Assembly: GCA_973895155.1 (NCBI GenBank)
Contig: OZ316894.1
Span: forward strand, 23,746,001 to 23,810,000
Source of the DNA: Marsupella aquatica
Lineage: Eukaryota > Marchantiophyta
Direction: 5' to 3'
Length of the DNA stretch: 64,000 nt
Below the pieces are notes generated by a model. That model saw nothing but the letters and a program-made list of their open reading frames with translations. It had not been told where the DNA came from and made no database searches. Each line of letters opens with the position of its first letter. The first letter of the stretch is position 1. A program made the translations under genes and the position numbers. This document shows, one piece after another, positions 1 to 11,468 of this stretch.

Positions 1-3000
1 GATGGTCCTCTACTTTAATCTATCAAACTAAGTCACCAACTTTGATGTATCAAGTCCAATCTATCCTGATGGGAGAGAAACCTCTGACTATCAACTATTT
101 GCTTATGGACATGCTCATATTAATCAAAGAGAGCTGCAGAAACCAATGCAATGAATGTGTGGCTCCTCTAAACAGGTGCTTAATATATACAACTTTGTTT
201 TGTCTCACTCATTTTATGATTCATAGAAATATCCCCTCAGTTGCTTTTACTAATATATCTCTGATTGAGTGTTTGTGACTATTTACAAGACTATTTAAGC
301 AGCATTGTGACATTTTGATTTTGAATCCAATCCAACGTCTTGAAAGCTACTTTCCATTTCTGAAAGAATTCTAGTGTAGCAATCAACTAAGAATGTGATT
401 TTGGATTTTAGCTGATTATTTTCAGCATTATCTCTGGTTGATCCCAAAAATTCAATTGCTAGCTCATAGTGATGGACATTCATCAACATTCTTATCATAA
501 TTTCTTATTTGTAGTTTCATGCATAACAACGGGCATAACAATTCTTAAAGTGCATCAATATCTAGCATTTTCCAACAAGTAGCTATTGATGTTTTCAAAG
601 TCTAGGCTGAATGTATGCTCTAGCGGTACCAGTAGGTTTGGCTGGGGTAAATTTCAATGTTCCCATTATTATTCAATTCAATGTTTTTAAGTACAAGGTA
701 CATTGCATAGACTAGTTTTCCATTGCTTGAGAAACACAAACTGAATTCTCTGCCAAGGAGAATCATATATAGTAGAAAGTCAGTAGTTATTTTCTCTCAC
801 CAGATATAACAAAACCAATGTAGCTTTAGTGGTTATAATAATATAATATTCATCATAATTAAACAAAAATGGAGGAAGAGAGTAAGTGGACAATGTAGCT
901 AAATTTTAAACTTGATATACAAATATCTTAATAATCACTGCCTTAGGAAATCACAAAGAACCTCAAACTATAAATTTGACTTGTTAAGCAACACTTTCTT
1001 GGAATCTGCTGGCCTAAGATTGAGTGTTCAAAAGCCAACATTATTAGAAAAAAACTTTTTTTGTGTGTATTAGAAAAAGAACTTTGAGAACTGAATTTCA
1101 ATTTGCTAAGATTCTTTTGCCATTTCATGGGTCAATTACTGTCGGTGACAGATAAAAATTCATTTTTATGCATAAACGTCTGGAAAGTGAACTCAGGAAG
1201 GCAATCAATCAGTTTGTCTTGATTACATAAGAATAGTTATCTTAGAGTACTATCATTGCTAACCCAACTTTCTGCCCTAACTAGTCCAACCCCGAGTCCA
1301 GCGTATCGTCTTTGCTAGTGCAACGCTGCCTTGCCCGCAAGTTTCCTCATACTTAGTCTCCACTAGATGGCCATCCCAGGGGCCTGGACCATGAGCGAGA
1401 CCATGAGGAGCTTGACATCAGAGTCAGCAACGCCGGAGTTAAGTAGGGTAGTCAAGTTCCTCGAATGTTACTTTTTGAGTTACTTATGTGCGTCTTGCAT
1501 TCCTGCAACGATGCAATGTAGCAAACATCAGGTTTCATGTGTCAGCGCCCAATTTATCAGGGTTTGCATTGACTTAGGAAAAAACAGAATTGGGCTACAT
1601 GAGAAGTGTGTCTCACTTCTTGGTCAGTCCAAAATTTTGTTTTAAGGAATTTTTGGGCATATATTTGCAAAATTGAAAACAAAGGCAAACATGTTTAAGT
1701 TTCCTGACAAGCATACATAAGTAGAGCATCCACAAACTAATTACTTAGGTTTCCACTCAGTGCCCCTTCATTTATTTGTGATTGAATTTGAATAGAAAAC
1801 ATTTTTGGCCTTTTCAACAAACCAGTTTATTTTTTCATGCTTTCACTCCAAGTCAGAGTCAAATTTCTTGGTTCATTGGTTGCCAATCAAAATTATATCT
1901 TAAAACAGAAGGATTATTTTTTCTGGAATTTTACCTTTTATTTGTTGATCTGGTACGGTATGGTAAAGCTAGGTACAGATGTACCACATGTACCATCATA
2001 TATTTATGCATTGACTTATCAAGAAACTACAATACAAGGTTACGCTATTCAAATTTGGCGTCGGTGGTCTTTTGGATGGGAAAAACTGGAAAAAGTGGAA
2101 GGAAGAAACCAAAAAGGGAATTCTTTTAGTGGGAATGAAAAAGTGAATACATGATTTTCCAAACAAGAATAAAAAGGTTTACAACACCAAGATCAAGACA
2201 GAGGTAGTCGGGGAGGTAGTTATATATGTGGCCTTCCATTTCAAATGAATGTCAACAATTATGTATATTAACCTTGAGTACGTGTTCAAAACAGTAGTGT
2301 ACTACTTTGACTATTAATACCTGTAAGGCAAATATGAATTTCTAATGTCTACCCTTTGTCTCTCATGCAAGTATTGTTTTATAATGATGCAAATACTAAA
2401 CTAATTCAAGTATGGTAACGAAGTGTGCCTCTTTAACACTCATATACCGAGTCACTCACTTTATCTAGTTAAGCCATCAATCTACACTTATCAAGAATTA
2501 GTCATGGATTGTGAACACAAACAAACCCGAGTCTTAACTATGCACTCAAAGATAGAGGACGGTATGGTCATTAAAAACAATGATAACATAGTCTAGGTAT
2601 AGGTGAAGTCGGTAGTCAAGTCAGGACTATGTCATAAATAGGAAAAGTAAAAGTCATTGTAACAAACAGCAAGAGACCTAATGTACATGTGTTGTTGTAG
2701 TTCATTCTGCATTTAAAGCTGCAACACAATGCTTACATTGACATGAGGCAAGTAATGATGAGACTAAGCAGAGGGCAGAAACAATTGAAAGGTATAGTTG
2801 GAAAACAGTACATTATTTGAGTGTTGGCAATCAAATGATAGTAGTCACATTTAGAAGCCACCGGTAGTAATAGGCATACATTGAGAGATTAGTATCGCTT
2901 GGAAAGAGTGCTTTCCCGGTTGAAGCCAGGACATCTATGTGGTGCATCAAAACAGCTAGTCATGCTATGTGAGGTGGACCATCAACTAGCATCAGGATGC

Positions 3001-3244
3001 AAGAGACATAGTCTGCATCACAGACCCCAACGTAGTCGTTCAGGCCCCCATCCTTGGGGCGGGATAAAAAATCAATTGCATTCAATCCTTGGTTCATGTT
3101 TCTGCTATTTATAGTCGCGGCAGTAACGGAGAGACATGAACCAACACTAGGCTAGCCAACATCTTCTAGCTAATGTAAAAATCGTCAAACAATCATGCAA
3201 AAAAAAGTGGTAAAATGATGTCTACAGTTTGCACATACCTCTCC
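1..3244. other. AT-rich spacer, no supported gene
   Basis: No reading frame here has coding character; the open frames are short and have no recognisable domain. The stretch is AT-rich with scattered homopolymer runs. I see no RNA gene, LTR or clear tandem array. It ends at the left LTR of the copia element. Confidence 0.6.
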
Positions 3245-3589
3245 TGTTGAGCATCGACGACAATTGCAACGGCAAGCCCATGAACCATCCAACACACAAG
3301 AGTCGACACAGAGAGATACGTGGTTCACCTCCACATGAGGCTACGTCCACGGGAACACACAAGAGCTTTACTGCACTCTAGGCCGACCGGCCATACCAAG
3401 CATCCACAGCACAAGCTCTCTCTATCTCTCAACTAGCTCCGTAAGAATGAGCCTGAGTTCCACCTCTCCAAGCAAACACCACTTGGTTATAGAGTGTGCA
3501 CAGCATGACTAACCTAACCAAGTTTGCAACTAAGGTTAGCCTTAACTACGGTACAATCGTAACTTTAGACCTAAGAGGAAATCCTAACA
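3245..3589 (-). repeat. 3' LTR of copia element
   Basis: This 345-bp sequence is repeated at 9096-9439 in the same orientation. It starts TGTTGAGCATC and ends ATCCTAACA. Because the element reads on the minus strand this is its 3' LTR. A G-rich polypurine tract (GGGGGAGAT on the minus strand) lies immediately next to it at 3590-3598. Confidence 0.93.
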
Positions 3590-3779
3590 ATCTCCCCCTT
3601 GACTCTGGTCTAGGGAGGGTAAAGACTGCACCCTATATGATTGCTCAGCGGGAAGTTCTGGAAAGAAAAACCAAACTGGTTTTTCCCTCTTTATACGAGA
3701 CTAGACCAGAACTAAGTCGTAGCCTATACAATGAATGAGCAATAGCATATCTCAGTATCTACACAAATGTTAAGTAACC

Positions 3780-5437
3780 CTACTTGTGAGGCAATTGCAA
3801 AACCTGCAACGCATCACGATGTCTAGAAAAACTCTCCAGAGGAATCACTTTGGTAAAAGCGTCAGCCGGGTTGAGTTTACCGTCAATCTTGACTAGCTCA
3901 AACTGATTATCAGACACAGCCTGCTTGATAAAATGGTACCTGACATCGATGTGCTTCACTCTGCTGTCCATTACCTGGTTCACAGCAAGATGGAGCGCAC
4001 TCTGACTATCATAATGGAGCTTCACATTCCCTTGTGGCAATCCCATCTCAGTGATAAGTCTATCCAATCAAATTGCTTCCTTTGCTGCTTCCATTGCTGC
4101 AACATACTCCACTTCTGTAGTAGACTGAGCAATACACTTCTGCAGAGTAGACCTCCAACTTATGCATCCACCTCCTAATGTGAACACATAACCTGTTGTT
4201 GACCTCCTCCAATCCAGATCCTGTGCATAGTCAGCATCTACATAGCCCATCAATGATCTAGCATTATCAGCATGTGCATCAAACAATAGACCATGATCCA
4301 CGGTACCCTTCAAGTACCGAATAATCCACTTCACTGCTTCCCAGTGTACCTTCCCTGGATTCAACATGTACTTGCTCACCTTGCCCATAGCCATGGCAAG
4401 ATCAGGTCTAGTGCAAGTCCCCGGCAAGTCATCAAATACATGAGACTCCCCACTGCCTTGTCATAAGGAATCTTTGACATCAGCCCCTTCTCTGTCTCAT
4501 CCGTAGGACAGAAAGCTCATGACAACTTGAAGTGTGGAGCCAACGGGGTACTCACTGGCTTACTATCCCCCATGTTGAACCTTGCAATTACCTTCCTCGC
4601 ATAACTGCTCTACGTCAACCATAGCTTACCAGCCTCCAAGTCCCTAGTGATCTCCATACCCAAAATCCTCTTAGCTGGCCCTAAGTCATTTATCTTAAAC
4701 TCTGCACTTAGCAGTGCCTTGAACTTAACAATCTCAGACCTATCATTGGCCGCAATAAACATGTCATCCACATAAAGTACTAAAACAATGAACCCGAAGA
4801 CAACATTCTTCACCGATTTAAGATACACACAAGGGTCAAACACACTCATGTGAAAGCCTTGTGCACAAATCCAATCATCAAACCGCTTATTCCACTGTCT
4901 TGGTGACTGCTTCAACCCGTACAAGGATCTCAGCAATCTGCAAACCAAATCCTCTTGCCCTCTCTTCACAAAACCTAGCGGCTGTCTCATGAAGATCACC
5001 TTTTCCAAGGTGCCATAGAGAAAGGCTGTGACAACATCCATCTGATCTAGCAGCAGACCAAACATTACAACAAGCACACACAATATCCGTATTGTTGAGT
5101 ACTTAGCAACTGGTGAGAAGACCTCATTGTAATCCACACCTTTTTCCTATATAAATCCCTTGGATACCAACCTAGCCTTGTAGACCTTCGATCCACCTCC
5201 CGTGGATTGATCCTTCAGCTTGTATATCCACTTGTTGTCCACCACTTGCTGTCCCTCAGGCAGCTTGACAAGCTCCCAAGTTTTGTTGTCCTTCAGTGAC
5301 TGCATCTCCGTTTGCATTGCTGCAGTCCACTCCTGCTTCTCCTTAGAAGCACTTGCCTCATGAAATGAAGAAGGTTCCCCTTCTTCTAGTATTAACGCAT
5401 CACCCTCATCTTCAGTAACAAAATCCTCCTCTTGCAA
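3780..5437 (-). pseudogene. pol: copia reverse transcriptase and RNase H remnant
   Basis: The reverse transcriptase is read from about 5437 down to 4610. It shows W-V-Y-K-like entry sequence, D-V-V-T-A-F-L-Y-G, S-L-Y-G-L-K-Q and the catalytic Y-V-D-D-M box near 4750. RNase H continues at 3780-4427 with Y-A-Q-D-L-D-W-R-R-S-T-T-G-Y, T-E-V-E-Y and the C-terminal D-S-Q-S-A and V-D-V/R-Y-H-F-type motifs. Stops at about 5144, 4608-4430 and 4065 break the frame. All motifs follow the Ty1/copia family; only the reading frame is lost. Confidence 0.9.
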
Positions 5438-5601
5438 CTAAGATGAATCAACCCACTATCCATACCTTGGTGGAGCGCGTACAGTGCGACCAAATGTTCT
5501 TCTAGCCGATGACTCCGGTTGATCTGCGTTAGCTGGTACAATTTGAAGCTCAGCAGCATCCACTTGCTGCTCAGCAGCATCAACAAACTCCTCTGGTTCC
5601 T

Positions 5602-7037
5602 CTAGCACAGGAACCAGCTCCATAATTGGAGCAACTCCTTCTCTCCGGTCATGCACCTCATGACCAATCTCCCCTCAATGAGATCCAGGATAGGAGATTT
5701 TCCTTTGTCAGTACGAGAGACCTGAGTATTCTCCCCCTCCTTCAATAATCTGGATTCATTGAAGGAAACATCCCTACTAACAACCAGCTTATAGGCAATA
5801 GGATCCCATAGCCTATAGGCTTTCACACCACTCTGGTACCCAAGAAAAACACATTTCTTGGAGGTAGGATCCAACTTGGTCTTATTCTGCTTTGGTGTGA
5901 GAGCATATGCATCACTTCCAAAAACTACCAAGCCATGATAGTCTACTTGTCGCTTATAGCGCATCTCAAACGGCGTTTTGAAATTGATAGCACTAGAAGG
6001 AGAAAGATTTACCAAATAAGCTGCGGTATTAATAGCTTCTGCCCAAAATTCTTGTAGTAAACCGGATTGGCTCAACATACTCCGTGACCGCTCCAATAGT
6101 GTCTAATTGAGCCGCTCAGCGACACCATTATGCTGTGGAGTATAAATTGTGGTGAGATGGCGAGTTATCCCCTATTCTAAACAATACTCTTCAAATTCCA
6201 CTGAAGTGTACTCCCCGCCGTTGTCTGACCTCAGACTCTTCACCCTTGTATCCAAACACTGACCATGTTTCTAGTCTGATTCTCCATCTAGGCCTTCCAC
6301 TTCTTAAAAATGGATAAGACATCAGACTTATGCGTCATGAAATAAATTCACACAAATCTTGAATAATCGTCAAAATGATACATAGTATAACTTTCCAGAG
6401 TGTGAGTGAGTCGGGGATGGACCCCACACGTCACTATGTATGTACTCAAGAACCGCCTTGGAACGATGTGTTCCAACACCAAAAGCACGACAATGCTGAT
6501 TTCCAAGAATGTAATGCTCACAAAACTCTAATTTACAAGATTGCAAATTAGAAATGAGTCCATTTTTCCGTAAGATAGCCAAACCCTTCTCACTCATGTG
6601 GCCTAGCCGTGAATGCCACAGATGAGTCATCTCCTCGTGAGACTTGGTTACATTGGCCTCTCCACATACAGTATTGCCTTCAACACATACAAATTCTTCT
6701 GTCTACTCCCCTTCAAGATCACTATCTCTCCCGACTTGACTTGAAGTTCACCATCAATAACGCTCCATTGATGACCATTTGAATCCAACCCACCCAGTGA
6801 AATCAGATTCTTACGCATGTCAGGTACATACCTGACTTCAGACACTATGCGCACAGTGCCATCAAACATTTGAATCTTCATAGAACCAATACCCTCAATT
6901 TGACAGGAGTGATTATTTCCTATCAGAACTGAACCGTTTGAAACAGAGTAAGAACTGAAAAACTCTCGAATGTAACAAATGTGAAAAGAGCAAGCACAAT
7001 CAAGAATCCACACATCATCTGCTCTCCTAGATGACAT
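5602..7037 (-). pseudogene. pol: copia protease/integrase remnant
   Basis: Three broken frames carry the protease-to-integrase part of copia pol. The segment near 6650-7037 begins around W-I-L-D-C-A-C-S, the decayed protease motif: the usual D-S-G-A is lost, which by itself would inactivate it. The segment 6370-6630 is the GAG-pre-integrase domain with H-S-R-L-G-H. After a stretch full of stops, 5602-6096 carries the end of the integrase core and the conserved downstream domain (F-L-G-Y and L-W-D-P near 5810-5860). Confidence 0.85.
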
Positions 7038-7099
7038 GCACAGGGCATACCCCCGGCTTCATAATACATACTCATCATTGAGTAAATCAACATCTCCAT

Positions 7100-8099
7100 C
7101 AGCCTTAGCCACATTTGCCGATGAAGTTTCCGTTGCCTTTCCCTTACAGTCTCGCTTGAAGTGTCCAACTTGGTTGCACTTCCAGCATGTCACCTGCCTT
7201 CTCTAAGGGGATTTGCCTCTGGACTTAGATCTAGATTTAGATCTAAACTGGGTTCTATGGTCCCCAGTTGGTCGCTGCATACTCCTCCCACGGTTAACAT
7301 TGAGGGCAGCACCAGAGGATGAAGGCTGTGACGTGATGTGCATCTTCTGCTGAAGATCATCACAAAGCAGAGAACTTACCACGTCATTGTATGAAATGGT
7401 ATCCCTATCACGATGCAACAACACCCGTGATAGGGATTGGTAAGATGGAGGCAATGAACTGAGAAGTTGCAGAGCCTTCGTCTCATCATTCAAAGTCTCC
7501 CCAAGGTTTTTCAAGTCAACAACCATGTCGTTGAAAGCATCCACATGGTCCTGCAACTTTGTATTGGATTCCTTCATCCTGAAACTCATCAGTTTGTAGG
7601 AAGTATAGAGCCGGTTTGACAACTCCTTGCGGTGATACTTGCTCTGCAATTTCGCAAATAAGAACATACAGTCCTTATGTGCACCCAACTACTTGATGAT
7701 GGGAGGCATGAGATAGAGTGTAACACACCACACTCCCTGCTCCTGCATGCGGTCCCATTGTTTCTCATCAACATTGTCTTCACAAGGGCTTAGCAGTTGG
7801 CCCATCCCTGAAGCATAGAGCACTCCCTTCACCTGCTTCTCCCAAAGCAAGTAGTCAGAGCGCCCATCATACTTTGTCACTTCATACTTGGGTCCCCCAA
7901 GCTTGAATGTACCCATCTTCTTCTTTGGCACTACCGTGAGCTCCGGTAGTAGAACAACTTCCTCCACCACTCGTCGCACCGGTGATGGTATCGGTGTCAC
8001 GTGCTCTTCCTCCTGCTCCTCTCTCTCCACCTCAAACCACCGCGGTGATCCTCGTGCTTCAAGTTCCACGTCTTCAAAAATCTCCTCTGAATCACTCAT
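7100..8099 (-). pseudogene. gag: copia gag remnant (nucleocapsid)
   Basis: The gag frame starts at an ATG at 8099 with an acidic N-terminus and continues through a typical copia gag core (K-Y-D-G-R-S-D-Y-L-L-W-E near 7860). An in-frame TAG at 7689-7691 interrupts it; the same frame resumes directly after. A basic Arg/Ser-rich stretch near 7205-7260 ends in another stop. Beyond it a CCHC zinc knuckle (C-W-K-C-N-Q-V-G-H-F-K-R-D-C) lies at about 7150-7190. Gag forms the virus-like particle of the retrotransposon; with these stops the copy cannot make full-length Gag. Confidence 0.85.
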
Positions 8100-9081
8100 A
8101 TGAGAAAATCACGAAAAAATGACGTTTTTCACAACTTCTCAAAAAACTTAAAACTAATCACCGTCGTGTAGATCACGAGGCTAGGAGTCCACGAGGCTTC
8201 CCCTGGTCACTCCGGGTCGCTCTTGGAGCGAGGCGCCCTCGGGTCACTCCAGGTCTCCCTAGAAACCCTGTTGCTACGAAAATCCCGCCGCAATTCCCGG
8301 ACAAAGTTACTGTTCACTAATTTTGTCGTTTTCCTTGTGCCCTAGGTCGCCGCCGCACCTCACCTCTCCGCGGTGCGCTAAATTGCCATAGGAAACACAA
8401 TTTGCCAACATCCAACGTTGCTTGCCGCCGCCAATTCCACGAGTAAAAATGATGACCGCCGACGGGGAAATGTTGCCAAATTGCATAGGCACAATCTGCG
8501 AGCTCAGCAGAGAAAAAATCTTTCATCGTGTCACACTCACTCCACGTCAAGTGCCAATCCCAGACTCAAAATGACCATCTTGACGCGATCAAAACATTGA
8601 GCCATAGCACTTTGCGTTTCTTCTTCCAAGATGGACGTGACAACGAGTAACCCGGTTCAAATGAAAACAAGCTCCATAGCCTGTGAAAAAATCTGAACGT
8701 CTCCTTCACTCGTCACGATGCACTCGGTAACCACTCAATAGCAACTCAACTACCAAAATGAACAGCTCGCTTTAACCTCCAACATGAGCTATAACATGCG
8801 ACGCCTCCCGCACCGCATAACTCAAACCGTTGAAAAAACGATCTCTGGTTTCTTCCCTGAAATACCGTCAAACACGAAAAAACTCCAGATCGACACAAAC
8901 TTCGATTCCTCCGCACCACGGATACCGATCAGCGAGTTCTAACCACCGTTAGAAAGCCCTCTCACTAATCTATCCGTTCAGCCACACACATTCAAGTTTC
9001 ATGCGACGAAACTCTGAATGTAACAACGATAATGAACGCTGGAAAACCGTCACAAAAAAGACCTTGTCTCCTCCCAGGCAT

Positions 9082-9093
9082 GCTCTGATACCA
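9082..9093 (-). other. tRNA-iMet primer-binding site
   Basis: On the minus strand the sequence TGGTATCAGAGC sits two bases inside the 5' LTR. It is the standard complement of the 3' end of plant initiator tRNA-Met used by Ty1/copia elements, and it fixes the orientation of the element. Confidence 0.9.
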
Positions 9094-9095
9094 AT

Positions 9096-9439
9096 TGTTG
9101 AGCATCGATGACAATTGCAACGGCAAGCCCATGAACCATCCAACGCACAAGAGTCGACACAGAGAGATACGTGGTTCACCTCCACATGAGGCTACGTCAT
9201 GTGAACACACAAGAGCTTTACTGCACTCTAGACCGACCGGCCATACCAAGCATCCACAGCACAAGCTCTCTCTATCTCTCAACTAGCTCCGTAAGAATGA
9301 GCCTAAGTTCCACCTCTCCAAGCAAACACCACTTGGTTATAGAGTGTGCACAGCATGACTAACCTAACCAAGTTTGCAACTAAGGTTAGCCTTAACTACG
9401 GTACAGTCGTAACTCTAGACCTAAGAGTAAATCCTAACA
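9096..9439 (-). repeat. 5' LTR of copia element
   Basis: This 344-bp sequence matches 3245-3589 apart from scattered substitutions and a one-base indel. It is the 5' LTR in the element's minus-strand orientation, so the element's promoter should lie here. Confidence 0.93.
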
Positions 9440-9950
9440 TGTCCTGCACGAGCCATGTTGGGAGTTGTTTCGATGTTGTAGTGGGAAATCTGTGCCTATT
9501 GTCATAATGGTTTGCACTGGTGTAGCTGCCACAATCCTCTGACTAACATGTAGCTGGAGCATGCTACTCGTACTGCAAAACATACTCTGGAGATGCAGTC
9601 AGCAGCATGTAATAAAAAATGTGGGCAAGATTGAGTGTTCAATTTGGGGTAGAGGCGTTAGGTAGAGGGCATGCAGTAGAGGATGGAGTTAGTTAGAGTT
9701 GCCGCCAGTGGAGCTTGCACTAAGTAAAATTGGAATGCCCTATCTTGGGTATTGTGATCGTAAGGTGTTGGTGCATCACACGTGGTTCAGACAAAAATGC
9801 ATGTGGACCATACATTGGCGTTACATGTATAATGTGTAAAGCGTTATAACTGTGGGTGTTACAAATGTCGGAGAACTTCAATGGTGTTCTAGGGATTTCA
9901 TATCACTAGTCAAACTCATACTTACTTATTTATATAATGTCCCTACTTAT

Positions 9951-9952
<2 letters not shown>
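9440..9952. other. short spacer, nothing recognised
   Basis: No coding frame, RNA or repeat is evident between the copia element and the GA-rich repeat. Confidence 0.5.
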
Positions 9953-9989
<37 letters not shown>

Positions 9990-10235
9990 ATGGGTGCCAT
10001 TATCTGCTAGTGCAGTTGCCAGAGAGAGAGAGGCAGAGAGAGCTTGTGTCCGTGCCATTATCTGCTAGTGTAGTTGCTGGAGAGAGAGGCCGAGAGAGTG
10101 CTGGTGCCATTATCTGCTTGTGCAGTTGCCATGAGAAAAAAATCCAGAGAATGAGCTTGTGTTCCTGCCATTACCTGCAAGTGCAGTTGAGAGAGAGAGA
10201 GAGAGAGAGAGAGTGCAATTACCAGATTGAAGGAG
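9953..10235. repeat. GA microsatellite and minisatellite
   Basis: An uninterrupted (GA)n run at about 9954-9988 is followed by four imperfect copies of a roughly 60-bp unit. Each contains GCCATTATCTGC, a short GTGCAGTTG segment and another GA-rich run. A further pure (GA)n run closes the block near 10190-10213. ORFs across it are simple-repeat artefacts. Confidence 0.85.
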
Positions 10236-10458
10236 AGTGAGAAGTTATTTTAATTTGGAAACAAATATTTTCTTGTTTGCAGCACACCATGATGACGTGC
10301 CGCGCTATGGAGTCTGAAATTTTGGAAAGGACCTCTAATGGGGTCTGTAACAAAGAGAACAAATGTGCTGATGGAAATAGGAAGACTTGTGATTTGGGTA
10401 AGTCAGCTTGGGTGGCCTTATAAATTTGCGTGAATTATGGGGAGTATTAAGGTCTATG

Positions 10459-11030
10459 AAGGTCAATCAACGGTCTGGATCACTCAAGTGTCCTATCAAA
10501 ACACTTTCCATTTTGGAGTCACATCAAGCAAATACTTTTATCTGCAGATAAATGCAAATTCCAAGTGTTTACAATTATGGGATAGTGCACAACCTTGTTA
10601 AGTGCACAGGGATTTTAGGTACATTGATTCAAGATCTATCAAGGTCAATCAATGGTGTGGATCAATCAAGGGTCCTGTCAAGTAAAACTTTTCATTTTGG
10701 GGTCCCATCAAGCAAATACCTCTATCTACTTATTAATGCAAATTCCAAATGTTGCAATCTTGCTATTTAAGTGCACATAGATTTTGGGTATGTTGATTCA
10801 AGGTCTATCAAGGTCAATCATGTGTATCACTCAAGTGTCCTCTCAAGTAGCACTTTGATTTGGGGTATGGATCACTCAAGGCTCCTATCAAGTAGCACTT
10901 TTCATTTTGGGGTCTCATCAAACATTATACCCATAGAAGCAAATTCCAAGTAGATGCAAATTCCAAGTGTTTGTGAGTATGAGGTAGTGCACAATCTCGT
11001 TAAGTGCACAACCTCGTTAAGTGCACAGCG
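10459..11030. repeat. Tandem repeat of about 170-180 bp, three copies
   Basis: Copies start at about 10459, 10641 and 10810 with AAGGTCAATCA. They share TTTCATTTTGGGGTC, GCAAATTCCAA and a TTAAGTGCACA segment. The copies are diverged, so the duplication is old. The block ends about 440 bp upstream of the start codon of the BRCT gene. Confidence 0.8.
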
Positions 11031-11468
11031 GTTGCTTCTTATACAATGTTTCCAGGCCGCTACGAAAAATTGATTGATTGGCTCTGCACTGCTGCACCTC
11101 TTTGTCAATCTGTGGCTGGCCGCGTTTGTTTTGGCGGGAGGGGTTCATCCTTCGAATGCAACAGAGATCAAAGTCCGATGGAACAGAGACCCACAGTTTG
11201 ATCGAACTTTGCGAGGAGTATAATCACTAACGGAGCGGAATCGTCGATAACAACAGGCTAAATGTTCATATGGGCTCCTGGATGATGTGCTCCTCGCCGT
11301 TAGGTGTCACTTTCTTCGGATCTGCTACGATTGCAATTGCGCAGATCTGTCCAGTGTCGATTGTCATCGACATTTCGGTTCCAGCGAATATGTAGGCGGC
11401 TGCTGTTCGACTCGGAGTCGTGAGGTGTAGTGTAGTGTAGTGTAGAGTAGTGTGGATGTGGTGGCAGG

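Larger units (their letters stand above)
3245..9439 (-). mobile_element. Ty1/copia LTR retrotransposon, decayed
   Basis: A complete but inactive copia-type element lies on the minus strand. Two direct LTRs of about 345 bp, each starting TGTTG and ending CTAACA on the plus strand, bracket gag, integrase, reverse transcriptase and RNase H remnants in the copia order (integrase before reverse transcriptase). A primer-binding site for initiator tRNA-Met follows the 5' LTR and a G-rich polypurine tract precedes the 3' LTR. Flanking 5-mers are TCTCC and TGTCC, a likely target duplication with one mismatch. The LTRs differ at roughly ten bases plus a one-base indel, so the insertion is not recent. 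The reading frame is broken by many stops. Confidence 0.93.

Noticed and set aside
3496-3738. ORF over the left copia LTR
   Set aside because: It crosses the LTR/polypurine boundary in the wrong strand and is not coding.
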